64,000 bases of DNA from JAAZBV01 sp964499695 (GCA_964499695.1 CAZCMD010000005.1:5250-69249), one strand, 5' to 3'. Numbered from the stretch's first letter, positions 7,687-16,570 are shown. The notes: generated by a model from the sequence alone, not told the origin. Made by a program: numbers and translations.

Positions 7687-8505
7687 ATGGGTAACACTGT
7701 ATATGCGGGAAATATCAGGATAGACGAAAAAGGGCCATTCTTTATCATTGCCGGGCCATGCGTAATAGAGTCGGAAGAGATAACCATGAGGGTAGCCTCA
7801 TTTTTAAAGGAGACATCCGAGAAGCTTGATATCCCGATCATATTCAAGACATCCTATGACAAGGCAAACAGGACATCGGTTACCTCATACCGTGGGCCGG
7901 GCATAGAAAAGGGCCTTGAGATCATCATGAAGGTTAAAGAAAAGACAGGTCTTCCGGTACTTTCTGACATCCATAGCCTGGATGAGGTGGATAAAGCTGC
8001 CGCAGTGCTGGATGTGCTTCAGATACCTGCCTTATTAAGCAGACAGACAGACCTCCTTTTAAAGGCGGGTAAATCAGGAAAGACGGTCAATATCAAGAAG
8101 GGTCAGTTTATTTCCCCCCTTGATTTTGAACAGGCGGTAAAAAAGGTGCTCTCAACAGGGAACAGAAATATCATGCTCACGGAAAGGGGCACATTCTTTG
8201 GGTACAATAATCTCGTTGTGGATTTCAGGGCTATCCCCATCATGAAAAACTTCGGATTCCCAGTTGTCTTTGACGCCACCCACAGTGTACAGCTCCCGGG
8301 TGGTGACGGTACAAGCTCAGGTGGCGAAAGGAAATATGCTGCATACCTCGCCCGGGCAGCAGTGGCTGCGGGTGCTAACGGTGTGTTCATGGAGGTGCAC
8401 CCTGACCCTGATAATGCACTGTGTGACGGCCCTAACTCTTTACCCCTTGAAGAGGTAAAACCGCTTATGATACTGCTCAAGGATATCCACTCCCTTGTGA
8501 GCTGA
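7687..8505 (+). CDS. kdsA: 3-deoxy-8-phosphooctulonate (Kdo-8-P) synthase, metal-dependent class
   Basis: KdsA condenses phosphoenolpyruvate with arabinose-5-phosphate to Kdo-8-phosphate for lipopolysaccharide. Diagnostic segments are AGPCVIES, KTSYDKANRTS, LSDIH, TERGTFFGYNNLVVDFR, DATHSVQLPGG and MEVHPDPDNALCDGP. The Cys of GPC with the His, Glu and Asp of the last three motifs marks the metallo class. The start at 7687 is chosen because GGAG sits six bases upstream and gives 272 residues, the usual size; an in-frame ATG at 7627 would add 20 residues without a ribosome site. It heads the kdsA-kdsC-lpt operon. Confidence 0.94.
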   Translation: MGNTVYAGNIRIDEKGPFFIIAGPCVIESEEITMRVASFLKETSEKLDIPIIFKTSYDKANRTSVTSYRGPGIEKGLEIIMKVKEKTGLPVLSDIHSLDEVDKAAAVLDVLQIPALLSRQTDLLLKAGKSGKTVNIKKGQFISPLDFEQAVKKVLSTGNRNIMLTERGTFFGYNNLVVDFRAIPIMKNFGFPVVFDATHSVQLPGGDGTSSGGERKYAAYLARAAVAAGANGVFMEVHPDPDNALCDGPNSLPLEEVKPLMILLKDIHSLVS

Positions 8506-8523
8506 TCACTGGAGAAATGAATT

Positions 8524-9060
8524 ATGGTAGAAGAAAAGGCAAAGAGGATTGAGCTCCTTGTACTTGATGTGGACGGCGTAATGACGGACGGCCGCATAGT
8601 GATGAATGACCTGGGGCAAGAAATAAAATTTTTCAATGTAAGGGACGGACACGGTATAAGGCTTTTACTTTATGCAGGCATTGACGTGGCCATTATTACC
8701 GGGAGGGAGTCCGAGGCAGTGAGGTTCAGGGCGGCTGACCTGGGAATTACAATGGTCTATCAGGGGGTCAAGGACAAGGAAGGAATATGTAAAAAGATAA
8801 TGGCGGAAAAGGGCCTTGAAAAGGATCAGGTCTGCTGCATGGGTGATGATCTTCCTGATTTACCCATGTTAAGGTGTGCGGGCCTTCCTGTTGCTGTGGC
8901 AGATGCCACTATTGAAACCCGTGATGCAGCTCTTTACATAACAAAGGCCCCGGGTGGTTATGGAGCGGTAAGGGAGATGTGCGAGATCATCCTCAAGGCA
9001 AAGGGGGCATGGCCGGAAATTAAAGGAATTAATGAAAAAACCAAATTAGGCTTTACATAG
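8524..9060 (+). CDS. kdsC: Kdo-8-phosphate phosphatase, HAD family
   Basis: KdsC removes the phosphate from Kdo-8-P to give Kdo. The 178-residue protein is a capless HAD phosphatase: motif I LDVDGVMTDG with both catalytic aspartates, motif II IITGR, a conserved Lys in the VKDKEG segment and motif III MGDDLPDLPML. The C-terminal AAxYITKAPGGYGAVRE is typical of KdsC and contributes to the active site of the tetramer. It follows kdsA by 18 bases in the same operon. Confidence 0.94.
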   Translation: MVEEKAKRIELLVLDVDGVMTDGRIVMNDLGQEIKFFNVRDGHGIRLLLYAGIDVAIITGRESEAVRFRAADLGITMVYQGVKDKEGICKKIMAEKGLEKDQVCCMGDDLPDLPMLRCAGLPVAVADATIETRDAALYITKAPGGYGAVREMCEIILKAKGAWPEIKGINEKTKLGFT

Positions 9061-9081
9061 TAAAAATGTATCTGGTATAAT
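9052..9081 (+). promoter_or_regulatory. Candidate internal promoter before lptC, possibly leaderless
   Basis: TTTACA at 9052, an 18-base spacer and a consensus TATAAT at 9076 stand immediately before lptC. Transcription would begin about 7 bases later, nearly at the lptC ATG (9091). No Shine-Dalgarno sequence is visible there. Confidence 0.45.
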
Positions 9082-9090
9082 TATTGCAGT

Positions 9091-9666
9091 ATGGCAAGGC
9101 TCCCTAAAAAATCGCTGCCATTAATCGGGGTTGTTCTTCTGTTGTCTCTCATCGGATTTTTTCTTGTAAAAACCGATAAAGGAGAATCAGAGAAGGAGAT
9201 ACCTGAGGTGACAGTCCCGAAAGCGGATATCAGCTCAGAAAATTTTGTGATTACTGAGACTGATCCCGATAAAGGTACTAAACTGACACTTGAGGCTGAT
9301 GAGGGTAGTTTTTCTACTGAAAAGGATGATGAAATCGGTCGCTTCAAGGGGTTCAGGCTGAAATACCAGACAAAAGAGGCCCTTGATTTTGAATTCGAAG
9401 GAAAAAGCGGGGAGATCAATAGGGCAAAAAATGAGATCAACCTCACTGGTGGGCTTAAGGGTAAAACAGCAGATGGTTATCTCATATACACCGAGCGAAT
9501 AACGATTCAACTGAAAGATAACTGTATTAAATCCGATGAGGCTGTTACCGTAGAGGGGCCTTTTTTCAGGATAACCGGCAGGGGTTTATATATGGATCTG
9601 GAAAAGAAAACACTGGAAATACTCAAAGATGTAAATTCGGTCTTTGATACAGGGGCCCTTGATTAA
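9091..9666 (+). CDS. lptC: LPS export ABC transporter periplasmic protein LptC
   Basis: The 191-residue protein has one N-terminal membrane anchor (LPLIGVVLLLSLIGFFLV) followed by a periplasmic beta-jellyroll with repeated acidic strands. These include GTKLTLEADEG, FEFEGKSGEINRAKNEINLTGGLKGKT and DNCIKSDEAVTVEGPFFRITGRGLYMD, the last being the conserved LptC C-terminal pattern. LptC receives lipopolysaccharide from the LptB2FG extractor and passes it to LptA. It is low in identity to the E. coli protein, but position between kdsC and lptA fixes the call. Its stop overlaps the lptA start (TAATG). Confidence 0.88.
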   Translation: MARLPKKSLPLIGVVLLLSLIGFFLVKTDKGESEKEIPEVTVPKADISSENFVITETDPDKGTKLTLEADEGSFSTEKDDEIGRFKGFRLKYQTKEALDFEFEGKSGEINRAKNEINLTGGLKGKTADGYLIYTERITIQLKDNCIKSDEAVTVEGPFFRITGRGLYMDLEKKTLEILKDVNSVFDTGALD

Positions 9667-10214
9667 TGAAACAGTTACACAATATCTTACTGATATTCAT
9701 ACCATTATTTATATTGCTGCCCGGTAGTGCTTATCCGGAGACAAAAAAAATAAAAAATATCTTTGGCACCCAGGACGGGGAGATAAAAATAGAGTCTATC
9801 TCCTATAAAATGTACATGAAAGAGTCAAAGGCAACCTTTAATGGTGATGTAAGGCTTGATGGTTTTAAGGTTGAAGGTGATGATATTACCATGTCCTGTC
9901 AGAAGCTTGAGTTGTATTTGAAAAATACAGGCAAGGATACTTCTATACAATCAAACGACATAGAAAAGATTATTGCTACAGAATCAATAGTAATCAAACG
10001 TTCAGATGGAAGTTATGCAACAGCAGAAAAGGCGGAATATGTTATAGAATCCGGAAAGATAATCCTTACAGGGAACCCTTATTTTAAATATAGCAAAGGC
10101 GGTGAAGGGCATGGCCTAAAGATTACATATGATATAAAAGAAGAAAGTTTTAGTGTTGAAGGAACAAAAGAGGATAAGGCAACATTATCCCGAACCGGAA
10201 AGGATGAAAGGTAA
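9666..10214 (+). CDS. lptA: LPS transport periplasmic protein LptA (OstA-like)
   Basis: The 182 residues begin with a signal peptide (a hydrophobic stretch ending LLPGSAYP). An OstA/LptA jellyroll follows, with typical alternations such as IESISYKMYMKESKATFNGDVRLDG, DDITMSCQKLELYL, IATESIVIKRSDGSYATAEKAEYV and GKIILTGNPYFKY. LptA oligomerises into the periplasmic bridge that carries LPS to LptD. The start overlaps lptC by one base and lptB follows after five bases, so production is coordinated. Confidence 0.88.
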   Translation: MKQLHNILLIFIPLFILLPGSAYPETKKIKNIFGTQDGEIKIESISYKMYMKESKATFNGDVRLDGFKVEGDDITMSCQKLELYLKNTGKDTSIQSNDIEKIIATESIVIKRSDGSYATAEKAEYVIESGKIILTGNPYFKYSKGGEGHGLKITYDIKEESFSVEGTKEDKATLSRTGKDER

Positions 10215-10219
10215 CAATA

Positions 10220-10954
10220 TTGTCTATACCGGTTGAAAAATTAGAGGCAAGGGATGTTGCCAAGATATATAAGGGTAAAAGGGTAGTTGATAAGATAAAT
10301 ATCAGCATAGAAAGGGGTAGTATTGTCGGGCTCCTGGGCCCGAACGGTGCAGGAAAGACAACCACCTTTTACATGATGATAGGACGGGTAAGGCCGGATG
10401 AGGGAAGCATCCTGCTCGACGGCAATGATATAACAGATGATCCCATGTATATGAGGGCAAGGAAGGGGATAAGTTATCTGCCCCAGGAGCCGTCTGTTTT
10501 TAGAAAACTGACCGTTTATGAGAATATACTTGCGGTTGTAGAAGGAAACAATTATTCTTCAACCGAAATAAAAGAGAGGGTGAACAGGTTTCTTAACGAT
10601 CTGGACATAAAACACCTGGCAGGGCAGAAGGCATCGTCCCTTTCAGGCGGAGAAAGAAGAAGGCTGGAGATCTCAAGGGCGCTTGTATCGGAACCCAGGT
10701 TCATGCTGCTGGATGAGCCCTTTGCCGGGATAGACCCGCTGATTATTAATGATATAAAACAGATCATAAGGCGGCTAAAGGAAAAGGGGATAGGGATAAT
10801 AATCACGGATCACAATGTAAGAGAGACCCTTGATGTATGTGATGCCGCTTATCTGGTTAAACAGGGGAATATAGTTGAATACGGGTCGCCCGGGGATATA
10901 CTGAACAGCAAGGTTGCAAGGGATGTATATCTGGGTGAAGACTTTAATATGTAA
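10220..10954 (+). CDS. lptB: LPS export ABC transporter ATP-binding protein LptB
   Basis: LptB is the ATPase that powers LPS extraction from the inner membrane. The 244-residue protein has Walker A GPNGAGKTT, a Q-loop in LPQEPSVFRKLTV, the signature LSGGERRRLE, Walker B FMLLDEPFAGIDP and the switch His in ITDHNVRETL. The LptB-type ending with VARDVYLGEDF is present. The start is a TTG at 10220 with AAGG eight bases upstream. The membrane partners LptF and LptG are not in the window. Confidence 0.95.
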   Translation: MSIPVEKLEARDVAKIYKGKRVVDKINISIERGSIVGLLGPNGAGKTTTFYMMIGRVRPDEGSILLDGNDITDDPMYMRARKGISYLPQEPSVFRKLTVYENILAVVEGNNYSSTEIKERVNRFLNDLDIKHLAGQKASSLSGGERRRLEISRALVSEPRFMLLDEPFAGIDPLIINDIKQIIRRLKEKGIGIIITDHNVRETLDVCDAAYLVKQGNIVEYGSPGDILNSKVARDVYLGEDFNM

Positions 10955-10986
10955 TGACAACACTAATGGATTAAAAACAAGGTCAA

Positions 10987-12435
10987 ATGGCGCTTCAACT
11001 TAAACAATCTCTAAGCCTCTCCCAGCAGCTCATAATGACCCCGCAGCTGCAGCAGGCAATTAAACTCTTACAGCTCTCAAGGCTTGAACTGCTTGAAACC
11101 ATTACACAGGAAATGGAGACAAACCCGCTCCTTGATGAACAGTCACAAGGGGATACGGAAGGCGATAATATCGAGATCGTTGAAGATGCCATTTCTTCAC
11201 CCGAAGAACAGCCGGCAAAAGAGGTCACCATAGATGAAAATGCCACAAACGATACTGTAGACTGGGAGACCTATATCTCGGAATATAACACAGGATGGGC
11301 AGACACCCCCTACCAGGGTAAGGAGGCCCCTGCCTTTGAAAACATGAATCAGGAGAAGACAAGCCTTAACTCTCACCTGATGTGGCAACTTTCGCTGAGT
11401 CATCTGGATGATAAACAGAAGGAGATAGGCATTCAGATTATAGGGAATATAGATGAGGATGGCTATCTCCAGATATCCATGGAGGAGCTTTGTGAGGCAA
11501 CCGGATGCACTGAAGAGGAGATTGTTTATACCCTTAATGCAATACAGAATTTTGATCCGATCGGGGTCTGCGCAAGGGATACAAGGGAATGCCTCCTTAT
11601 CCAGGCCAGGTTCCAGAATCTAACGGGTACGATTGTCGAAAAGATAATCATGGATCATATGGACAACCTGGAAAACAAGCGGTACGACAAGATAGCAAAG
11701 AGTCTTTCCATAGGCATGCCGGAGGTATATAAGGCGGTTGAAATAATCACCAATCTCGAACCGAAACCGGGCAGGCTTTACAGTGAAGACGATACAATAT
11801 ATATAAGCCCGGATATCTATGTGTTCAAGGTGGGGGATGATTATGAGATCGTGTTGAATGAGGACGGTCTGCCCAAGCTTAAAATAAACAGCTACTACAA
11901 GGAGATACTAAATGATAACGGGGCATCTCCCGGTGATGAAAAGACAAAGGAGTATATCCTTGATAAGATGAAATCGGCTGCGTGGCTGATCAAAAGTATT
12001 CATCAGAGACAGAGAACCATCTATAAGGTAACGGAGAGCATAGTCCAGTTTCAGAGGAAATTTTTTGATCACGGGGTAACGCACCTTAAACCCCTTGTAT
12101 TAAGGGATGTGGCCGAGCATATACAGATGCATGAATCTACAATAAGCAGGGTGACCACCAATAAATATGTCCACACCCCCCAGGGGGTTTTTGAGCTGAA
12201 ATATTTTTTTAACAGTGCAATCAACAGCATGGAAGGTGATTCTATTGCATCTGAAAGCGTTAAGGAGCACATCAGAAACATCATAAAGTCAGAAAATAAA
12301 AGCAATCCATACAGTGACCAGGAGGTTGCTGATATGCTTAAAAATCATAATATTGATGTTGCCCGAAGGACTGTGGCAAAATACAGGGAAACCCTTGGAA
12401 TTTTGCCATCAAGAAAAAGACGGGAACTGTTTTAA
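10987..12435 (+). CDS. rpoN: RNA polymerase sigma-54 factor RpoN
   Basis: This is full-length sigma-54 (482 residues). The Gln/Leu-rich region I opens the protein (LKQSLSLSQQLIMTPQLQQAI), an acidic region II spans roughly residues 55-110, and the core-binding domain follows. The helix-turn-helix for the -12 element contains HESTISRVTTNKYV, and the RpoN box ARRTVAKYRE, which reads the -24 element, is near the C-terminus. It serves activators such as the PspF homologue at 52.5-53.5 kb, whose target promoter has a good -24/-12 sequence. Location after lptB and before hpf is the standard arrangement. Confidence 0.97.
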   Translation: MALQLKQSLSLSQQLIMTPQLQQAIKLLQLSRLELLETITQEMETNPLLDEQSQGDTEGDNIEIVEDAISSPEEQPAKEVTIDENATNDTVDWETYISEYNTGWADTPYQGKEAPAFENMNQEKTSLNSHLMWQLSLSHLDDKQKEIGIQIIGNIDEDGYLQISMEELCEATGCTEEEIVYTLNAIQNFDPIGVCARDTRECLLIQARFQNLTGTIVEKIIMDHMDNLENKRYDKIAKSLSIGMPEVYKAVEIITNLEPKPGRLYSEDDTIYISPDIYVFKVGDDYEIVLNEDGLPKLKINSYYKEILNDNGASPGDEKTKEYILDKMKSAAWLIKSIHQRQRTIYKVTESIVQFQRKFFDHGVTHLKPLVLRDVAEHIQMHESTISRVTTNKYVHTPQGVFELKYFFNSAINSMEGDSIASESVKEHIRNIIKSENKSNPYSDQEVADMLKNHNIDVARRTVAKYRETLGILPSRKRRELF

Positions 12436-12531
12436 TGATTATATTGATTTCAAACTGATCGGGAACAGGGTATTATACAGGTTAAAAGGACATTCCCGGC
12501 TTATTAACAAAAACTCTACAGGAGGTATTCT

Positions 12532-13062
12532 ATGGACATCACCGTAACGTTCAGACACATTGACTCAACAGAAAGTCTAAAAGAGTACGCAGAAGAAAAA
12601 TTATCTAAAATAGGTAAATATTTTGATTTTCCAGTAGAAGCTCATGTTGTGCTTACAGCCGAAAAATTCAGAAGAATGGCTGATGTGACCATAAATGTAA
12701 ACGGCACGGTAATAAAGGCAGAAGAGGTAACCGAAGATATGTACGCTGCCATAGACCAGGTTATGGATAAAATAGAGATCCAGGTCAAAAGGTACAGGGA
12801 AAAGATAAGAAGCAGACGGAGTAAAACAGAGGGATCGCTTACTGGCGGACAGGGTGATGAGACTGGTGAATCAGCAGCAGATGAGCCGGATATTAAGATA
12901 GAAAAGCTGGTTGCCAAACCAATGGATGCAGAAGAGGCAGCCATGCAACTCACTATTTCCCTGCAGGATTTTCTGGTATTCAGAAATCCCAGGTCCGGGG
13001 ATATAAATGTAATTTACAAAAGAAAGGACGGGAATCTTGGGTTGATAGAACCGGCAGCATAA
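12532..13062 (+). CDS. hpf: Long-form ribosome hibernation promoting factor
   Basis: The 176 residues comprise an N-terminal ribosome-binding domain (MDITVTFRHIDSTESLKEYAEEKL, with a basic helix VDKIE-type near residue 80) and a C-terminal dimerisation domain (PMDAEEAAMQLTISLQDFLVFRNPRSG). A charged linker joins them. Long HPF dimerises inactive 70S ribosomes into 100S particles in stationary phase. The start has AGGAGG upstream (aggaggtattctatg). It sits between rpoN and ptsN as in many proteobacteria. Confidence 0.95.
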   Translation: MDITVTFRHIDSTESLKEYAEEKLSKIGKYFDFPVEAHVVLTAEKFRRMADVTINVNGTVIKAEEVTEDMYAAIDQVMDKIEIQVKRYREKIRSRRSKTEGSLTGGQGDETGESAADEPDIKIEKLVAKPMDAEEAAMQLTISLQDFLVFRNPRSGDINVIYKRKDGNLGLIEPAA

Positions 13063-13098
13063 CGTATAGATACTGAACGGCTGTTCAGGATCTGCCGG

Positions 13099-13134
13099 GG
13101 AAAGGGCATACTCTAAAAAAGTGCGGCCCTTTCC
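13099..13134 (+). other. Stem-loop between hpf and ptsN
   Basis: GGAAAGGGC pairs with GCCCTTTCC around an 18-base loop. No T-tract follows, so it may be an RNA-processing or stability element rather than an intrinsic terminator. Confidence 0.4.
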
Positions 13135-13176
13135 TGCTATCTCTGAAAATAAATGAAAAACCTTTGAAAAAATATT

Positions 13177-13638
13177 ATGAAACTATCAGACCTTTTGGAT
13201 ATAAAAAATATTAATATTGCCATGAAGGCAACGAACAAAAATCTGGCTATCGAAGAGCTGGCAGGCTTGATTGTTGAGTCAAACCCTTCCATAAAAAGGG
13301 ATGACCTGATCAAAATCCTGCTGGAAAGGGAAAGATTGGGCAGCACAGGTATTGGTGACGGGGTTGCCATACCCCATGGCAAGGTTCCCGGGATCATGGA
13401 GCCTATTATCTCCTTTGGAAGGAGCGAGAAGGGGATTGATTTTGATTCCATGGACGGGCAGCCCGCATACCTGTTTTTTCTACTTGTTGCGCCTGAAAAT
13501 TCAGCCAATATCCATTTGAAGGCCCTTGCGAAGATAGCCAAAATATTAAAAAACCAATTATTTCGTAAACAATTGCTTGAGGCTAAAACCAGAGAAGCTA
13601 TATATAAAGTTATAATAAATGATGATGAGGAACTCTGA
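13177..13638 (+). CDS. ptsN: PTS IIA-Ntr (PtsN-like) regulatory protein
   Basis: The 153-residue protein is a mannitol/fructose-type IIA domain. The phosphorylatable histidine lies in GVAIPHGKVPG, and the LLVAPENSANIHLKALAKIAKIL segment is typical. In the nitrogen PTS it takes phosphate from EI-Ntr and NPr and regulates other proteins instead of transporting sugar. Linkage to rpoN and hpf favours that role. EI and HPr are not in the window, and neither hprK nor rapZ, often found here, separates it from the next IIA gene. Confidence 0.9.
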   Translation: MKLSDLLDIKNINIAMKATNKNLAIEELAGLIVESNPSIKRDDLIKILLERERLGSTGIGDGVAIPHGKVPGIMEPIISFGRSEKGIDFDSMDGQPAYLFFLLVAPENSANIHLKALAKIAKILKNQLFRKQLLEAKTREAIYKVIINDDEEL

Positions 13639-13745
13639 CAGACTGCATAACAGAGGCGCTGGCTAAAGGTAATAGAAGCAGGTCTTTTGCCAGATGACCC
13701 TCTTCTATAATAACTATTAAAATAAAAGAACAAACAGGACAGACC

Positions 13746-14141
13746 ATGATAGGCTTATTAATTGTTACACATTGTGACCTTGGGAAGGAATTCTTGAATG
13801 CCGCGGAATTTATCGTCGGGAGCGTGCAGGGTGCTGGTTATATTTCAATTATCCAGACCTCAGACTCAGAGGCGATCCACAGGGCAATAGCTGAAAAAAT
13901 TACCTCTCTTAATACCGGAGATGGGGTGATAATATTAACAGATATGTTCGGCGGCACACCCTCAAACATAAGCCTGTCATTTTTAAAGGATGAAATGGTG
14001 GAGGTCATAACAGGAGTGAACCTCCCGATGGTGCTGGCCATTGCCCAGAACAGAGAGGGGTGCACCCTGAGTGCACTGGCAAAAAAGGCGCAGGAGGCAG
14101 CCAAAATGGGGATTTCCCTTGCGGGAAACCTCCTTAAATGA
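13746..14141 (+). CDS. PTS mannose-family IIA component
   Basis: The 131 residues form a stand-alone IIA-Man domain: an N-terminal strand and active-site His in LLIVTHCDLGKEF, the VIILTDMFGGTPSNISL segment and the NLPMVLAIAQNR loop. No IIB, IIC or IID genes are adjacent, so a regulatory rather than a transport role is likely, as for the orphan IIA genes that follow ptsN in many deltaproteobacteria. The stop overlaps the next start (ATGA). Confidence 0.88.
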   Translation: MIGLLIVTHCDLGKEFLNAAEFIVGSVQGAGYISIIQTSDSEAIHRAIAEKITSLNTGDGVIILTDMFGGTPSNISLSFLKDEMVEVITGVNLPMVLAIAQNREGCTLSALAKKAQEAAKMGISLAGNLLK

Positions 14142-14647
14142 CCTTCAGGTTTACGGGCGCGTGTGTGGATTACAGCCTGAAAAAGGAATGGCCTGATTTT
14201 AAGGCATATGCAGATCAGGTTATTGAAATTGAAAGGGCCTCTTTTCCTGTGCCATGGAGTGAAAGGTCTTTTGAAGAGGAGATAAACAGGGGTATCTCAA
14301 ATTTATGGGCACTGGTCTCCGAGCAAAAGGTTTATGCATATATCTGTTTCTGGATGTTCGATAAAGAGATACACATACTTAACTTTGCTGTACATCCGGA
14401 TAAAAGGAGGCAGGGCCTTGGCAGGTATCTTTTAATGATGGTAATTGATACCGGTAAGACCAGCGGAATAGAAAATATATGGCTTGAGGTCAGGCAGTCA
14501 AATAGCCCGGCCCTCTCCATTTATAAAAAATTCGGGTTTAATGATGTGGGCCGCAGGAAGGGCTATTACAGTGATTCTCAGGAGGATGCTATTATAATGG
14601 CACTTGATCTGACAGAAAACACTGTTCATGGTGTAAACGGTTCATAA
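14138..14647 (+). CDS. rimI: Ribosomal protein S18-alanine N-acetyltransferase-like GNAT protein
   Basis: The 169-residue GNAT protein contains the RimI pattern: FPVPWSERSFEEEI near the N-terminus, LNFAVHPDKRRQGLGRYLL for acetyl-CoA pyrophosphate binding and WLEVRQSNSPALSIYKKFGFNDVGRRKGYY, including the conserved Asn and Tyr. RimI acetylates the N-terminal alanine of ribosomal protein S18. About 20 extra N-terminal residues precede the domain. It is translationally coupled to the PTS IIA gene. Confidence 0.85.
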   Translation: MTFRFTGACVDYSLKKEWPDFKAYADQVIEIERASFPVPWSERSFEEEINRGISNLWALVSEQKVYAYICFWMFDKEIHILNFAVHPDKRRQGLGRYLLMMVIDTGKTSGIENIWLEVRQSNSPALSIYKKFGFNDVGRRKGYYSDSQEDAIIMALDLTENTVHGVNGS

Positions 14648-14774
14648 TTATGCCGGACCAATCAGAACCCGTTAAATGGTTCAGGCTTGAAGGAGGAAAA
14701 AAGGTAGTTCCTTAAGTCTCACAGGCCTAAATTATGGCTTATGTATTAATAATTATATTTTCAGGAGGAAGGAA

Positions 14775-15776
14775 ATGACTATAAAGGTTGGAATAAACGG
14801 TTTTGGGCGGATAGGCAGGATGGTCTTCAGGGCCGGGCTTGCAAAGAAGGGAGTGGAATTTGTAGCTATTAATGATCTTACAGATACAAAAACACTGGCG
14901 CATCTCTTAAAATATGACTCAACAGCAGGAATACTTGATGCGGATATCAAATGCACGGATAAATCCCTGATAGTTAACGGTAAAGAAATAAAGGTCTATG
15001 CGGAAAAAGACCCTGCTAAAATTCCCTGGGGTGACGTAGCTGCTGAATATGTCGTTGAAAGCACGGGGCTCTTTACAGAAAGATCAAAGGCCGCTGTTCA
15101 CCTTGAGGCCGGCGCAAGCAAGGTAATAATCTCTGCCCCGGCAGAAAAACCTGATATTACTATTGTTATGGGTGTAAACCAGACAGAGTATGATCCCCAG
15201 AAGCACAATATAATATCAAATGCCTCATGTACGACAAACTGCCTTGCCCCTGTATGCAAGGTTCTTCTGGATAATTTCGGTATAGAAAAGGGGCTCATGA
15301 CAACCACCCATGCGTATACCGGGGATCAGAGGCTTCTTGATTTTCCGCACAAGGATTTGAGAAGGGCCAGGGCCGCAGCACTCTCAATGGTTCCGACAAC
15401 AACGGGCGCAGCAAAGGCGGTTTCACTGGTGCTGCCCAAGCTATCCGGAAAGCTTAACGGCCTTGCAATCAGGGTACCTACCCCGAATGTATCGGTTGTT
15501 GACCTTGTTGCACAGCTCAGCCGTACAGCAACGGTGGATGAGGTGAACAAGGCCCTGAAAGAGGCTGCGGAAGGCCCGTTAAAGGGTATACTTGGCTATT
15601 GTGATCTGCCGCTTGTATCCATTGATTTTAACGGGACATCTGTATCATCCACTGTTGATGCCATGTCAACAATGGCGGTTGGCGGTGACATGATAAAGGT
15701 GCTCTCATGGTATGACAATGAATACGGCTACTCATGCAGGGTTGTGGATCTTATTAATTATATGGCAGGCTGTTAA
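14775..15776 (+). CDS. gapA: Type I glyceraldehyde-3-phosphate dehydrogenase
   Basis: GAPDH oxidises and phosphorylates glyceraldehyde-3-phosphate with NAD. The 333-residue sequence has the Rossmann motif INGFGRIGR, the catalytic Cys near residue 152 in SNASCTTNCLAP, its partner His in TTTHAYTGDQRLLD, and the C-terminal SWYDNEYGYS. A strong ribosome site (AGGAGGAAGGAAATG) precedes it. It is followed after 19 bases by tpiA. The pgk gene commonly found between gap and tpiA is absent. Confidence 0.96.
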   Translation: MTIKVGINGFGRIGRMVFRAGLAKKGVEFVAINDLTDTKTLAHLLKYDSTAGILDADIKCTDKSLIVNGKEIKVYAEKDPAKIPWGDVAAEYVVESTGLFTERSKAAVHLEAGASKVIISAPAEKPDITIVMGVNQTEYDPQKHNIISNASCTTNCLAPVCKVLLDNFGIEKGLMTTTHAYTGDQRLLDFPHKDLRRARAAALSMVPTTTGAAKAVSLVLPKLSGKLNGLAIRVPTPNVSVVDLVAQLSRTATVDEVNKALKEAAEGPLKGILGYCDLPLVSIDFNGTSVSSTVDAMSTMAVGGDMIKVLSWYDNEYGYSCRVVDLINYMAGC

Positions 15777-15795
15777 AAATTAATGGAGATGTATC

Positions 15796-16560
15796 ATGTC
15801 TGAACGTACACCAATGATCGCTGGAAACTGGAAGATGAACCTGGGATTAAAAGAATCCCGTGATCTGGTAAAATCAATTGCAGAAGGGATAAAGGCAGTG
15901 GGTGATGTTGATGTGCTTGTTGCCCCGCCATTTATCAATATACCGGCAGTTAAAAGTGCTATTGGCAAAAGCGGTATCCTTTTGGCTGCCCAGAATATGT
16001 ATCATGAAAAAAACGGGGCATATACCGGTGAGGTTGCACCCCAGATGCTTCTGGAAAATGGCTGTACCCATGTAATACTGGGCCATTCCGAAAGAAGGAA
16101 CATTTTTGGCGAGACAAGTGAAACGGTCAACAAAAAGGTTGAGGCGGCCATTAAGGCGGGGCTCATCCCCATTGTGTGTATTGGTGAAACCATCAAGGAA
16201 AGGGAGGCTGGAAAGACCTTTGATATTTTAGGAGCACAACTGGAAGGTTCCCTTGCCTATTTTATCTCAAAGGAGAGCATTTCCCAGAGTACGATAATCG
16301 CATATGAGCCGGTCTGGGCAATCGGCACAGGGCTTACCGCAACACCAGAGCAGGCCCAGGAGGTGCATAAGTTTATCAGGGCATGGCTCAAGGACAGGTT
16401 TGACAAAGAGAGTTCCGATACAATACGGATACTGTATGGCGGGAGCGTAAAACCGGAAAACGCCCCTGATCTTATGTCAATGCCGGATATTGATGGTGCC
16501 CTGGTCGGGGGGGCAAGCCTTACCGCCGCCTCTTTTCTGGGGATTATCAAATACAAATAA
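15796..16560 (+). CDS. tpiA: Triosephosphate isomerase
   Basis: TpiA interconverts dihydroxyacetone phosphate and glyceraldehyde-3-phosphate. The 254-residue TIM barrel has AGNWKMN with the catalytic Lys, VILGHSERR with the catalytic His, AYEPVWAIGTG with the catalytic Glu and loop 6, and the phosphate-binding YGGSVKPEN and LVGGASL. It lies between gapA and secG, and a hairpin follows its stop. Confidence 0.96.
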   Translation: MSERTPMIAGNWKMNLGLKESRDLVKSIAEGIKAVGDVDVLVAPPFINIPAVKSAIGKSGILLAAQNMYHEKNGAYTGEVAPQMLLENGCTHVILGHSERRNIFGETSETVNKKVEAAIKAGLIPIVCIGETIKEREAGKTFDILGAQLEGSLAYFISKESISQSTIIAYEPVWAIGTGLTATPEQAQEVHKFIRAWLKDRFDKESSDTIRILYGGSVKPENAPDLMSMPDIDGALVGGASLTAASFLGIIKYK

Positions 16561-16570
16561 TTTATAATCT

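Noticed and set aside
8103..8636. 177-codon minus-strand open frame over kdsA and kdsC
   Set aside because: It is antisense to two well-conserved genes and has a Ser/Thr-rich composition typical of a shadow frame, with no motif.
14650..14715. 21-codon open frame between rimI and gapA
   Set aside because: It has a plausible start but no ribosome site and no known counterpart; too short to support as a gene.
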